A stretch of DNA of 42,566 nucleotides, taken from contig CAJTPP010000015.1 in NCBI GenBank assembly GCA_910578235.1, positions 719-43,284 of the forward strand, in the 5' to 3' direction. Source of the DNA: an uncultured Clostridia bacterium (GTDB lineage: Bacteria > Bacillota > Clostridia > UBA1381). A model generated the notes under the pieces. The model searched no databases, was not told the origin of the DNA, and saw only the letters and a list, made by a program, of their open reading frames with translations. Of the stretch, positions 1 to 9,598 are shown piece after piece (the stretch's first letter is position 1; every line of letters starts with the position of its first letter). A program made the position numbers and the translations under genes.

Positions 1-2841
1 ATAACCGGTCTTGCCGGCGCGCATGCGGGTTACTACAAGCTGCCTGATGACGAGTCGGTACTGACACAGGACTATGTAATTGAAAAGGCGGATTCAGTGC
101 TTACAGCCAATCCGACGGCAAATGAGCTTACATATAACGGCGGCGAACAGCAGCTTGTTCAGGCAGGCAGCGCGGAAAACGGTACAGTAATGTATAAGGT
201 TGTGTCTGATGACGAGCCTGAAGCAACAACAGATCCCGAAGCGACAACCACGCCTGAAGCAACAACAGATCCCGAAGCGACAACCGCGCCTGAAGCGACA
301 GCACAGCCTGAACCTACCCCTGACCCGTATGACGGATACTCAGAGGAAATTCCGAGGGGTATGAATGCGGGTAAATACACGGTATACTATAAGGTATTCG
401 GAGATGTAAACTATAACGACGTTGCTGAACAGTCTATACCTGTAACCATAGAGAAGGCTAATCCTGAGGTAATTGACCCGACAGCGAAGGTGCTTACATA
501 TAACGGTCACGCTCAGGAGCTTGTACATGAAGGCTTGACAAGCGGCGGTACAATGATGTATAAGCTCGATAACGGAGAGTATTCAGAGGATATTCCGACA
601 GCGACAGCCGCAGGCACATATAAGGTGTCGTATATGGTAAAGGGCAATAATAACTATAACGACACAGCCGCAGGCGAGGTAAGTATAACAATCGCAAAGG
701 CAGATTCACAGGTAACAGCAGATGGCGCCATAAACATAACATACAACTCAACGTTAGAGCTGAATGCGACAGTTTCAATTAACAATACAGGCTTACAGAC
801 ATTTGCTCTTGAAAATCAAATAGAGTTTGTAGGAATGTATGGTATGCTCGGCGGCGCTAATGTAATATACAACGATGACCATACAGGCGGTACAGCGACA
901 CTTAGAAATATACCGGTAAGCAGATATAATTTCGCCCCGGGCAGAAATGAAATTACAGCAAGATACGGCGGCGGAGTAAGTATTAACGGAAGCGATGACA
1001 ATAAAATTATTGTAAACGTAGAGCCGATAGTGCTTGATCTTGACTGGTCAGGCTATGATACGCGCAATTATGACGGCACGGCAAGCAATGTTACAGCAAG
1101 TATAGCATCAGCATTTGTGCCGGGCGATAATGTGCAGGTGGTAGTTGAAGAAGGAAATGCTACAGATGCCGGTACACATACTGCGGTTGCAAGGCTTGAA
1201 GGAGCGCAGGCGGCATATTACAAGCTGTCCGAAGATACTGCGACACAGGATTATGTAATCAACAAGATAGACGCGGAAATTACAAAATTGCCTGTCGCAA
1301 ACACTCTCACATATAACGGAAATTCACAGGCGCTTATCACAGCGGGAGAAGTGTCAAACGGTACATTATTATATAAGGTTGGAGAAGACGGTAACTATTC
1401 AGACCTTCCTCCTCAGGTGGCAGAAGCCGGTGAGTACACTGTATATTACAAGGTAAACGGCGGTATTAACTATAACGATGTTGACGCTCAGTCTATACCT
1501 GTAACTATAGCTCAGGCAGCGCCGGAGGTAACAGCTCCGACGGCGAAAACACTTGTATATAACGGTCAGGCTCAGACACTTCTGAATGAAGGCTCGACAA
1601 GCGGCGGAACAATGATGTATAAGCTTGGTAACGGTGAATATTCAGAGGATATTCCGACAGCTACAGCCGCGGGTAACTATAAGGTATACTACAAGGTACA
1701 GGGCGACAATAACTATGCAGGTGTAGATGAACAGGAAATAGATGTGACAATCGCAAAGGCAGATTCACAGGTAACAGCAGGTGTGATAGACGTTCAATAT
1801 AACGATACGTTTAATCTGACAGCCAATGTTTCATTGAATGACAGCGGAATTTCAGCGTTTGCATTGAAGGATACAGTACAGTTCTACATAGGTGAAGATC
1901 AGGAAAGTCTTGATGTGGCTGATGTAGTTTACACAGATGATACAAAGACTGAAGGAACAGCGACAATAAGTGTAAAGGTAAGCAGAAACAGAGGCTTTGT
2001 TACCGGAGCAAATATTATCACTGCACAGTACGGCGGTGACGGTGTGAACATAAACGGAAGCAATGATAATACAATCATTGTAAACGTAACACCGATACAG
2101 CTTGATATTAACTGGTCAGGTTATGATACGCGTACATATGACGGCACGGCAAGCAATGTTACAGCAGAGATATCAGGCGTTCTGAATACAGATAAGAATG
2201 ACGTAAGTGTAGAGGTAGAAGGCGGAGACGCTGCAAATGCCGGCGAACATACGGCAACAGCCACGCTTACAGGCGAATATGCAGGTTACTATACGCTGCC
2301 TGAGGATGCCTCAGAGCAGACATATGTAATTGAAAAAGCTAATCCTGAATATACAGTACCAACAGGTGTAACGGCTGAATACGGTCTGTCACTGAGTAGT
2401 GTCAGACTTCCTGAAGGCTGGAGCTGGGAAGATGACAGTCAGGATGTCGGCGAAATCGGCGAACATACCTTCAAGGCTGTATACACACCGGAGGATACAG
2501 ATAATTATAACGTAATAAGCGATATTGATGTGGTTGTTTCGGTAATTTCCGGAAATGATTATACAATAACGGATATCGCCAATGCGGAAGAAGATGGATT
2601 TGTTGATGTCAGTGTTATCAAGAATACACAGGCAAACGGCGTATTGATAGTGTCATCATATTCATCGGAAGGTATTTTGATTGGTGTAAAGGCCGTAGAT
2701 ATTAACGGCATAACCGGAGAAACACCGGAAAATGATACGATAAAGGTTGAACTTACTTGTGAGGACGGCGGATATATTTCCGCATTCGTCTGGAGCGCTC
2801 TCGACAGTATGACGCCGATGAGCAGTAAGTTTATCAAATAA
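1..2841 (+). CDS. Repeat-rich surface adhesin with MBG/YDG-type domains, 3' part
   Basis: The reading frame is open at base 1, so this is the C-terminal part (about 946 residues) of a larger protein and the true start lies upstream. It consists of recurring bacterial Ig-like/MBG modules with the motif LTYNG...MYK...YTVYYKV...NYND. A longer supermodule containing WSGYDTR.YDGTASNVTA occurs twice (about 97-1260 and 1261-2340), and the tail of a third copy begins the window. A Pro-Glu-Ala-Thr low-complexity linker sits near 217-330. No LPXTG motif or clear S-layer homology domain is seen at the C terminus, so the mode of surface attachment is unclear. Such proteins are usually secreted and bind surfaces or glycans; that role is inferred from the family. 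Confidence 0.8.
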   Translation: MTGLAGAHAGYYKLPDDESVLTQDYVIEKADSVLTANPTANELTYNGGEQQLVQAGSAENGTVMYKVVSDDEPEATTDPEATTTPEATTDPEATTAPEATAQPEPTPDPYDGYSEEIPRGMNAGKYTVYYKVFGDVNYNDVAEQSIPVTIEKANPEVIDPTAKVLTYNGHAQELVHEGLTSGGTMMYKLDNGEYSEDIPTATAAGTYKVSYMVKGNNNYNDTAAGEVSITIAKADSQVTADGAINITYNSTLELNATVSINNTGLQTFALENQIEFVGMYGMLGGANVIYNDDHTGGTATLRNIPVSRYNFAPGRNEITARYGGGVSINGSDDNKIIVNVEPIVLDLDWSGYDTRNYDGTASNVTASIASAFVPGDNVQVVVEEGNATDAGTHTAVARLEGAQAAYYKLSEDTATQDYVINKIDAEITKLPVANTLTYNGNSQALITAGEVSNGTLLYKVGEDGNYSDLPPQVAEAGEYTVYYKVNGGINYNDVDAQSIPVTIAQAAPEVTAPTAKTLVYNGQAQTLLNEGSTSGGTMMYKLGNGEYSEDIPTATAAGNYKVYYKVQGDNNYAGVDEQEIDVTIAKADSQVTAGVIDVQYNDTFNLTANVSLNDSGISAFALKDTVQFYIGEDQESLDVADVVYTDDTKTEGTATISVKVSRNRGFVTGANIITAQYGGDGVNINGSNDNTIIVNVTPIQLDINWSGYDTRTYDGTASNVTAEISGVLNTDKNDVSVEVEGGDAANAGEHTATATLTGEYAGYYTLPEDASEQTYVIEKANPEYTVPTGVTAEYGLSLSSVRLPEGWSWEDDSQDVGEIGEHTFKAVYTPEDTDNYNVISDIDVVVSVISGNDYTITDIANAEEDGFVDVSVIKNTQANGVLIVSSYSSEGILIGVKAVDINGITGETPENDTIKVELTCEDGGYISAFVWSALDSMTPMSSKFIK
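217..288 (+). repeat. Two tandem 36-bp repeats encoding Pro-Glu-Ala-Thr linker
   Basis: Two adjacent 36-bp units (217-252 and 253-288) differ only at the second-last base. They keep frame and encode PEATTDPEATTT / PEATTDPEATTA. A diverged third part follows to about 330. Being a multiple of 3, the array could change copy number by slippage without breaking the adhesin. Confidence 0.85.
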
Positions 2842-2888
2842 GTATTAAAATTTCAATATACAAGTTACATTCATAATATTAAATAAGG

Positions 2889-2931
2889 AAGCGGCTCGGT
2901 CATAACAGGACTGAGCCGCTTCTGTATTTTT
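2889..2931 (+). terminator. Intrinsic terminator of the adhesin gene
   Basis: The arms AAGCGGCTC and GAGCCGCTT pair around a short loop, followed by a T-rich tract (TCTGTATTTTTT). It lies about 50 bases after the adhesin stop codon. Confidence 0.85.
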
Positions 2932-2993
2932 TATGCGAGGCAGATAAACACATCCATATATAAAATACATTATTTCGTTTTGCTGCTAACAAA

Positions 2994-3030
2994 ATATCAA
3001 AAGGCTGTTTTTTAAACAGCCTTTTGATAT
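2994..3030. repeat. Perfect 17-bp inverted repeat, possible bidirectional terminator
   Basis: The arm 2994-3010 pairs perfectly with 3014-3030 across a TTT loop, containing AAAAGGCTG / CAGCCTTTT. The T-run in the 3' arm gives it terminator character in both directions. It lies between the adhesin terminator and the phosphorylase promoter. Confidence 0.7.
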
Positions 3031-3074
3031 GTGTAAATATAGCGCCGATTTAATATAAATCACTGTTTTTTTGC

Positions 3075-3104
3075 TTTACAAATAATATTGCGGTATGATA
3101 TACT
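3075..3104 (+). promoter_or_regulatory. Probable sigma-A promoter for the GH112 phosphorylase
   Basis: TTTACA (3075-3080) and TATACT (3099-3104) are spaced by 18 bases, 35 bases upstream of the start codon. Confidence 0.55.
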
Positions 3105-3139
3105 TTTAGTAATAAGTAAATTATAAAGGAGAGAAGAAA

Positions 3140-5281
3140 ATGGGTAAGACAAAAGGCGGTTTTACGCTTCCGGGAGAGAGCGGCTATGAGGAGCTTACTC
3201 TTCAAATGGCGGAAAAATGGGGCGCGGACGTAATAAGAGATTCCGACGGTACGGAACTTTCGCCGGAAATTATAAACGCGGGTTACGGTATTTATTCCAC
3301 AATATGTATTATACGCGATCATAATGAGTGGGCAAAACAAAATCCCGATAAACTGCAGCAGACATTTCTTATGACAAATCCTGTTGTTGCGGAGGGAAAT
3401 GAGCTTACATTTGATTTAATGAGGGATTTCTTTGAAGAACAGTTTAAAATAAACGACAGCAAAGAGTCACTTGAATACTGGCAGGTGTTTGACCGAACAA
3501 CAAACGAGGAGGTTAAAGACTGGTCATACGCCGGCGGGAAAGTGACTGTTAAAAATACAACGCCGTGGCATAAGTATACAGTTAATTTTCTTGCGTACAG
3601 AATTTGGGAAGAAATTTCAATGTACAATCACACTACAAACAATTGGGACAAGGAGCATCTTATGCAGATTGATCCCCGTTATCCCGAAACAAGACAGTAT
3701 ATGCTGGACTGGCTTAAAAACTGGTGTGAAACACATCCGGCCACAACTGTTGTGCGCTTTACTTCGATGTTCTATAATTTTGTGTGGATATGGGGATCAA
3801 ACGAGCGCAACCGTCATTTATTCTCCGACTGGGCGTCATATGACTTTACTGTATCTCCGTTGGCTCTTAAGGAATTTGAAAAAGCGTACGGATATGCACT
3901 TACATCCGAGGATTTTATTAACAAGGGCAATCTTCATGCGGGACATATGCCGTGTGATAATAGAAAACTGGATTGGATGATTTTTATCAATCAATTTGTT
4001 GTTGACTTTGGTAAACAGCTTGTTGATCTTGTGCATGAATACGGTAAGAAAGCATATGTTTTCTACGATGACAGCTGGGTGGGCGTTGAACCATGGTTCC
4101 CAACTTTTAAGGATTTCGGCTTTGACGGACTTATCAAGTGCGTATTTAGCGGCTTTGAGTGTAGGTTGTGCGCGGGTGTTGACGCTGTCGAAACTCATGA
4201 AATAAGACTGCATCCGTATTTATTCCCTGTAGGTTTGGGCGGCGCTCCGACATTTATGGATGGCGGTAATCCGACGCTTGAGGCAAAAGGATACTGGAAA
4301 AATGTGCGCCGCGCGTTGCTTCGGGAAAAGATTGACAGAATTGGTCTGGGCGGCTATCTGTCGCTGACAATACCGTTTCCCGATTTTCAGGATTACATAG
4401 AAAAAATCTCTGATGAATTCAGACTTATAAAGGAATTTCATAATGCGGGCAAACCGTATGTGTTAAAGCCGAGAATTGCGGTACTGCATTTCTGGGGCAA
4501 AATACGTTCATGGACGTGCAGCGGTCATTATCATGAGCATCCCGAGGTTGATCTGATAAATATTAACGAGTCGCTTTCGGGCATGCCGTTTGATGTTGAG
4601 TTTATATGTTTTGATGAGCTTAAGGAGAGAGGCTTGAAGGACTTCGATGTTATTATAAACGCCGGCACGGCGGGCAGCGCATGGTCAGGCGGCGAAAGCT
4701 GGAATGACAGTGAAGTAGTTGAAAAGCTGACGGAATGGGTACATAACGGCGGCGTGTTTATCGGAGTAAACGAGCCTTCGGCTGTTGACGGAAATGATAC
4801 ATTCTTTAAAATGGCGCATGTTCTCGGCGTTGACGAGGACAGGGGAGAAAAGATCTGTCACGGCAGATATACGTTTGAGGAAACAGGATGTCAGTGCGTG
4901 AGCGACAAAGAGTCGTTTAATGTAAACAAGGGTATTTATATTACTGACGCTGAAACAAAGGTCGCTATGGCAAAGGACGGTATTCCATGCGTCACAATGC
5001 ATCCGTTCGGTAAGGGTAAGGGTATTTATATGTCAAGCTTTACGACAAACGAAAAGAATACAAGAACCCTTATGAATATTATTCTTAATGCCACAGGAGA
5101 AGGTACTGATCAGAATTATATTACAGATAATTTCAATTGTGAATGCGCGTATTATCCTGACGGCAGACAGCTTGTTGTTATAAACAACAGCGACGCTGAA
5201 CAGACTACTACTGTTAAAACAGAGTTTGGTGACAAGACTGTTACTCTCGGCGCGTTTGACACGCAGATTGTTCAGCTGTAA
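3140..5281 (+). CDS. GH112 beta-galactoside phosphorylase
   Basis: This is a 713-residue member of glycoside hydrolase family 112, cytosolic enzymes that cleave a galactosyl disaccharide with phosphate to give galactose 1-phosphate. Known substrates are lacto-N-biose/galacto-N-biose and beta-1,4-galactosyl-L-rhamnose. Family marks include WGADVIRDSDGT (residues 27-38), HNEWAK (61-66), VVRFT (204-208) and YDDSWVGVEPW (309-319). The Asp in DDSW aligns with the catalytic acid region of the bifidobacterial enzyme. The segments around 210-230 and 330-350 differ from the bifidobacterial and the galactosyl-rhamnose enzymes as I recall them, so I do not choose a substrate. No signal peptide is seen. 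It stands alone with its own promoter and terminator and no sugar transporter nearby. SD GGAGAG precedes the ATG. Confidence 0.85.
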   Translation: MGKTKGGFTLPGESGYEELTLQMAEKWGADVIRDSDGTELSPEIINAGYGIYSTICIIRDHNEWAKQNPDKLQQTFLMTNPVVAEGNELTFDLMRDFFEEQFKINDSKESLEYWQVFDRTTNEEVKDWSYAGGKVTVKNTTPWHKYTVNFLAYRIWEEISMYNHTTNNWDKEHLMQIDPRYPETRQYMLDWLKNWCETHPATTVVRFTSMFYNFVWIWGSNERNRHLFSDWASYDFTVSPLALKEFEKAYGYALTSEDFINKGNLHAGHMPCDNRKLDWMIFINQFVVDFGKQLVDLVHEYGKKAYVFYDDSWVGVEPWFPTFKDFGFDGLIKCVFSGFECRLCAGVDAVETHEIRLHPYLFPVGLGGAPTFMDGGNPTLEAKGYWKNVRRALLREKIDRIGLGGYLSLTIPFPDFQDYIEKISDEFRLIKEFHNAGKPYVLKPRIAVLHFWGKIRSWTCSGHYHEHPEVDLININESLSGMPFDVEFICFDELKERGLKDFDVIINAGTAGSAWSGGESWNDSEVVEKLTEWVHNGGVFIGVNEPSAVDGNDTFFKMAHVLGVDEDRGEKICHGRYTFEETGCQCVSDKESFNVNKGIYITDAETKVAMAKDGIPCVTMHPFGKGKGIYMSSFTTNEKNTRTLMNIILNATGEGTDQNYITDNFNCECAYYPDGRQLVVINNSDAEQTTTVKTEFGDKTVTLGAFDTQIVQL

Positions 5282-5300
5282 TTTGGACATAAATATCAGT

Positions 5301-5346
5301 AAAAGCGTCATATCGTTTCGTTAAAACGGTATGACGCTTTTGTATT
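5301..5346 (+). terminator. Intrinsic terminator of GH112 gene
   Basis: AAAAGCGTCATA pairs with TATGACGCTTTT (ending 5341), followed by TGTATTTT. Confidence 0.85.
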
Positions 5347-5355
5347 TTAAAATTC

Positions 5356-5384
5356 TTGTCAAAAAGTAAATTCTATAGTATAAT
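5356..5384 (+). promoter_or_regulatory. Sigma-A promoter of trmB
   Basis: TTGTCA (5356-5361), a 17-base spacer and TATAAT (5379-5384) lie just upstream of trmB. Confidence 0.75.
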
Positions 5385-5417
5385 TATATAAAATTAAATT
5401 TGAGGTAATATGTTTTT

Positions 5418-6077
5418 ATGAGAATGAGAAAAAAGAAGAATTGTGATGTGAGAATGGAACGCTGCGGTGATATATGGATAAAAACACCTCAGGATTATAA
5501 GGGTAAATGGAACGAATTGTTCGGAAATGATAATCCTGTTCATATTGAAATAGGCTGCGGTAAGGGCAATTTTATTGTCGGTATGGCGCGTATGTATTCC
5601 GATATTAATTTTATCGCCATAGAAAAGGTTGAGGACGTGATTGTTATGGCTATGGAAAAGGCAAAGGCGGCACAGCTTACAAATGTGCTGTTCATGGACA
5701 TGGACGCGGAGAAAATTGAAGAAGTGTTTGAATTTGGAGAAATACGCAGAATTTATCTGAATTTTTCAGATCCGTGGAAAAAGAAAAAACAGGCGAAACG
5801 CCGTCTTACGCATAAGCGTTTTCTTGACCGCTATAAGGCCGTGCTTATGCAAGGCGACTATATATGGTTCAAAACGGATAACAAGGCGCTGTTTGATTTT
5901 TCGTTAAATTCGTTTGCGCAGGAAAATTACAAGCTTGAAAATATCAGTCTTGATCTGCATAACTCGGATTTTGAGGGGAATGTCATGACGGAATACGAGC
6001 AGCGTTTCTCCGAAGCGGGAGCACCGATTTACAGACTGGAGGCTACATATCTCGGCTGGGAGGACGGCAGAAAATAA
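5418..6077 (+). CDS. trmB: tRNA (guanine-N7)-methyltransferase TrmB
   Basis: The 219-residue protein has the TrmB fold: SAM-binding IEIGCGKGNF (43-52), the catalytic-region motif NFSDPWKKKKQAKRRL (115-130) and TEYEQRF near the C terminus. TrmB forms 7-methylguanosine at position 46 of tRNA variable loops. The length is normal. The start at 5418 is 12 bases after a GAGG; an ATG at 5410 is better spaced but is out of frame and stops at once. The gene is monocistronic as far as the sequence shows. Confidence 0.93.
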   Translation: MRMRKKKNCDVRMERCGDIWIKTPQDYKGKWNELFGNDNPVHIEIGCGKGNFIVGMARMYSDINFIAIEKVEDVIVMAMEKAKAAQLTNVLFMDMDAEKIEEVFEFGEIRRIYLNFSDPWKKKKQAKRRLTHKRFLDRYKAVLMQGDYIWFKTDNKALFDFSLNSFAQENYKLENISLDLHNSDFEGNVMTEYEQRFSEAGAPIYRLEATYLGWEDGRK

Positions 6078-6103
6078 ATATTTATGCAATTTTTTGTTTA
6101 ATG

Positions 6104-6132
6104 TTGCAAAATTATTTATTTGTTGGTATAAT
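6104..6132 (+). promoter_or_regulatory. Sigma-A promoter of putP
   Basis: TTGCAA (6104-6109), a 17-base spacer and TATAAT (6127-6132), 39 bases before the putP start. Confidence 0.75.
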
Positions 6133-6170
6133 TAGTATTATTTAATAATAACAAAGAGAGGTATTACAAT

Positions 6171-7709
6171 ATGACATCACAAAGTATTATACAGGGTATA
6201 GTTCTTCTGCTGTATCTTGTGGCAATGATAATGGTGGGATTTGTATTTTACAAAAAGAACACCACACACGCCGACTACATACTGGGCGGCAGGGGAATGA
6301 ATATATGGGTAACGTCAATGAGCGCGCAGGCTTCAGATATGAGCGGCTGGCTGCTTATGGGACTGCCGGGAACAGCGTATCTGCTGGGCGCGGGCACGAC
6401 AGAAGCGGCATGGACGGCTATCGGACTTGCAATCGGTACATATCTGAACTGGCTTATTGTGGCGAAGCCGCTTCGTAAATATACGCAGATTGCGGGTAAT
6501 TCTATAACAATTCCTGACTTCCTACAAAATCGTTTTAAGTCAAAATCAAATGTCCTGCGTGTTTTTGCGGCGGTGTTTATACTGATATTCTTTACGGTTT
6601 ACACATCGTCCATGTTCGCGGCGGGCGCGAAGCTGTTTGATTATATTTTCAGAATGGGTTATCTGCCCGCGCTTATACTGAGCGTTGTTGTGGTAGCCGT
6701 ATATACATATCTGGGCGGCTTCAAGGCTGTATGCTGGACGGATCTTTTTCAGGGACTTCTTATGTTTTTTGCGATAATTGTTGTCGCCGCGTTTATGTAT
6801 AAGGATCTGACAGGCACAGGTTTTGAATGGTCGCAGCTTGGGGATGTATCTCTCGGTATTACGAAAGGCTTTGGAGCTATGGGTATAGTAAGCGCTATCG
6901 CATGGGGTTTTGGATATTTCGGACAACCCCATATTCTTACAAGATTTATGGCTATAAGATCGTCAAAAGAAATCAAACCCGCGAGAATAATTGCTATGGT
7001 ATGGGTAATTATCAGTCTCGCGCTTGCGGTTATTGTAGGTATGCTCGCAAATCCGTTCCTAAAACAGCTTATGGCGTCAGGACAGCTGCCCGCGGGTATT
7101 CTCGGCGCGGACGGTATGCTTGCCGACAGTGAGAAGGTGTTTATGGTACTGATACAGCATATGTTCCCGACAGTTATAGCCGGTGTGCTGCTTGCGGCAG
7201 TACTTGCGGCAATTATGTCTACGGCCGACTCGCAGCTGCTTGTGGCTTCATCTTCGTTTTCATCCGATATTTATAATACTATATTTGATAAAAACGCGTC
7301 TGAAAAACGACTTCTTTTGATAAGCCGTCTGGCGATTGTCGCAATCGCGCTTATCGCGTTTGTGCTCGCGCTTGATCCGAACTCGTCTGTATTTGAGATA
7401 GTGGCGCATGCGTGGGCAGGATTCGGCGCGGCGTTCGGACCGATCATTTTGTGCAGTCTGTTCTGGAAACGATGCAACGAAAAGGGCGCTCTTGCCGGCG
7501 TTATTTCAGGCGGCGCGGTGGCGCTGCTGTGGGCGTATATGCCGTCTCTGATATGGGGAGCGGATATTCCGGCAGTATTTACTGTATATGAAATTATACC
7601 GGGCGCGGTTATTTCGTTTATATGCATATTCGCTGTATCGCTTCTGACAAAGGCTCCGTCAGACGAGGTTGTGAAAGAATTTGAGTCGGTAAAGAAAGCG
7701 GATATTTAA
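6171..7709 (+). CDS. putP: Sodium/proline symporter PutP
   Basis: The 512-residue membrane protein of the sodium:solute symporter family has about 13 predicted hydrophobic segments. The Na+ site motif SAQASDMSGW (51-60) and the later AAIMSTADSQLL match PutP. It imports proline with sodium across the cytoplasmic membrane. Length and ends are typical, and SD GAGAGG precedes the ATG. The next gene starts one base after its stop codon, so the AlkD-like gene is very probably cotranscribed; a functional link is not obvious. Confidence 0.9.
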   Translation: MTSQSIIQGIVLLLYLVAMIMVGFVFYKKNTTHADYILGGRGMNIWVTSMSAQASDMSGWLLMGLPGTAYLLGAGTTEAAWTAIGLAIGTYLNWLIVAKPLRKYTQIAGNSITIPDFLQNRFKSKSNVLRVFAAVFILIFFTVYTSSMFAAGAKLFDYIFRMGYLPALILSVVVVAVYTYLGGFKAVCWTDLFQGLLMFFAIIVVAAFMYKDLTGTGFEWSQLGDVSLGITKGFGAMGIVSAIAWGFGYFGQPHILTRFMAIRSSKEIKPARIIAMVWVIISLALAVIVGMLANPFLKQLMASGQLPAGILGADGMLADSEKVFMVLIQHMFPTVIAGVLLAAVLAAIMSTADSQLLVASSSFSSDIYNTIFDKNASEKRLLLISRLAIVAIALIAFVLALDPNSSVFEIVAHAWAGFGAAFGPIILCSLFWKRCNEKGALAGVISGGAVALLWAYMPSLIWGADIPAVFTVYEIIPGAVISFICIFAVSLLTKAPSDEVVKEFESVKKADI

Positions 7710-7710
7710 C

Positions 7711-8418
7711 ATGGAATTAAAAAGAGATCATTGGACTCAGACGGATTACGGGGATTTTACAGAATATCTGAAATCGCTTGCCGATGAAAAATACAAGACT
7801 TTCAGCGATTCGCTCGTACCGGGAGCAGAAGCGTCTTGGGGTGTAAGAATACCTGTGCTTCGTCAGACGGCGAAAGAAATTTCAAAGGGTAATTACACAG
7901 AGTTTCTTGAATGTAAAAAAGGCGTATACCGTGAGGAAATTATGATTGACGGACTTGTTATGTCGCTTATAAAATGCGATTATCCGCATATGCTCGGGTA
8001 TATTAAAATGTACGCCGATAAGATTACAAGCTGGGAGACCTGCGATATAGTTTCCTTTAAGGGAGTAAAAAAATTTCTTCCTCAGCTCTGGAATGATATA
8101 GAGTATTTTATCTATAACGACAATAACTGGATTGTACGTTACGGCTTCGGTATGCTGTTGGAATTTTATCTTACGGACGAATATATAGACGGTGTGCTGA
8201 ACTATGTAAATTCGGTGAATTCGGATTTTTACTACGTGCAGATGATGCAGGGCTGGCTTATTGCGACAGCCGCGGCCAAATGCCGTGACAAAACCTTTGC
8301 GTTCCTTGAAAATAACGCTTTAAATGCGGTCACGCAAAATATGGCCGTGCGTAAAATACGTGAGTCAAACAGGATTTCCAAAGAGGACAAGGAAAAAGCA
8401 AAACAATTTAAAAAATAG
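7711..8418 (+). CDS. DNA alkylation repair protein, AlkD-like HEAT repeats
   Basis: The 235-residue helical protein resembles the DNA alkylation repair family (AlkC/AlkD type). Recognisable segments are LVPGAEASWGVRIPVLR near residue 40, the TSWETCDIVSFKGVK stretch near residue 110 and NNWIVRYGFGMLL near residue 140. AlkD glycosylases remove N3- and N7-alkylpurines without base flipping; whether this member is active cannot be told from sequence alone. It starts directly after putP and is followed by a strong terminator, so it is the last gene of that operon. Confidence 0.85.
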   Translation: MELKRDHWTQTDYGDFTEYLKSLADEKYKTFSDSLVPGAEASWGVRIPVLRQTAKEISKGNYTEFLECKKGVYREEIMIDGLVMSLIKCDYPHMLGYIKMYADKITSWETCDIVSFKGVKKFLPQLWNDIEYFIYNDNNWIVRYGFGMLLEFYLTDEYIDGVLNYVNSVNSDFYYVQMMQGWLIATAAAKCRDKTFAFLENNALNAVTQNMAVRKIRESNRISKEDKEKAKQFKK

Positions 8419-8425
8419 CTTTGAG

Positions 8426-8455
8426 GACGCCGTCTTTGTGACGGCGTCTGTTTTT
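8426..8455 (+). terminator. Intrinsic terminator of putP operon
   Basis: GACGCCGTC (8426-8434) pairs with GACGGCGTC (8440-8448), followed by TGTTTTT. Confidence 0.9.
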
Positions 8456-8508
8456 GAGGATATATTTAATAACAGGGCTTTGCCCTTATTGAATTGAGGT
8501 ATGATATA

Positions 8509-9597
8509 ATGGAAATAAAAAAAATATCCGAGGGAGAATATTCAACCCTGCTCGGCATGAACGGCGGTATGGTTGAAAGTCCTGACGCGAAGCGCATAGT
8601 GTACGCGCGCAAGTACGATCTTGAGAAAAGCGAAACGGAGATATGGGTTTGCGACAGAAATCTTGAAAATCACAGAAAGGTTTTTGACGTAAGCTGCGGC
8701 AATCACAACGGTCCGTCCGCCACTTTTATAACCGACAGTCTGATTGTGTTCCGAGACAGTGAGGATAATTTACCTGTGTTTCGCATTATGGATATTGACA
8801 CAGGCGATATAAAATATAAAATACGCGCGAAGGAAAGTCATTGCGCGGAAAACGGAAAATATCCGTTTTCGGTTTCAAAGGAGTTTATTGACAAAAATCC
8901 GGATTATCCTGAAATTGATAAATGCGGTATCTATATTCTTGACGTGACAAGCGGAAAAATAGAATCGGCTGTATCTGAGAAAGATATTCTGGATATGGTG
9001 CGCGGGCATGGTCTTACGCCGAATGAATATACCGCGTCAGTAGCGCATGTACAACTTAATCCGTCCGCGAAAGCGGTTATGATGCGTCTGGGCGTGGAGG
9101 ATTGTCCTGTGTTCGGCGCGCTTGGATGTGTTGATCTTGATACGGGCAAAACGCATGTCATTCCCGATAAGCCTGTGCATCAGCTCTGGTTTGATGACGA
9201 TACATATATGGCGACCCGGCAGTTCAATCAGGGAAAGCATATTGAAATGGAAACAAGCTATATCGCGCGTTTTTCAAAAGACGGCAGGGAACTGGAGGTG
9301 CTGGGCGGCATATCAAATCACATGGACGGCAGCGCGGACAGAAAATGGTTTGCGGGAGATCGGTGTTATCCCGGTTTTTCCCCGAATGTGTATCTGTACA
9401 GGCGCGGAGATAAAAATGGAGCGGCGGTATTTGAGATACCGCACGATGAGTATATAACATGGAATTTACAAGTGCATCCCAATCCCTCTTTCTCACGGGA
9501 CGGAAAGCGTCTGTATTTTAATAAGCTCTGCCCGGGCGGGGGCAGGTATAAAACAGAAGCGGTATTTGCGGATATTTCGGATATTGTAGGAAATTGA
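8509..9597 (+). CDS. Beta-propeller protein, TolB/oligogalacturonate-lyase-like
   Basis: The 362-residue cytosolic protein has WD40/TolB-like blades: repeated segments of the type SPDAKRIVYARKY near the N terminus and NPSFSRDGKRLYFN near the C terminus. Its size, seven-blade-like layout and His-rich conserved spots (VHQLWFDD, SNHMDGSADRKWF) recall oligogalacturonate lyases of family PL22, but I cannot identify the metal-binding residues with confidence. No signal peptide is present. I take the ATG at 8509, nine bases after GAGG, rather than an upstream TTG at 8494 that overlaps the SD. Function unknown beyond the fold. Confidence 0.6.
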   Translation: MEIKKISEGEYSTLLGMNGGMVESPDAKRIVYARKYDLEKSETEIWVCDRNLENHRKVFDVSCGNHNGPSATFITDSLIVFRDSEDNLPVFRIMDIDTGDIKYKIRAKESHCAENGKYPFSVSKEFIDKNPDYPEIDKCGIYILDVTSGKIESAVSEKDILDMVRGHGLTPNEYTASVAHVQLNPSAKAVMMRLGVEDCPVFGALGCVDLDTGKTHVIPDKPVHQLWFDDDTYMATRQFNQGKHIEMETSYIARFSKDGRELEVLGGISNHMDGSADRKWFAGDRCYPGFSPNVYLYRRGDKNGAAVFEIPHDEYITWNLQVHPNPSFSRDGKRLYFNKLCPGGGRYKTEAVFADISDIVGN

Positions 9598-9598
9598 C

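Noticed and set aside
159..380. Val/Ser/Gly-repeat minus-strand ORF in the adhesin
   Set aside because: It is the reverse reading of the PEATT tandem repeats.
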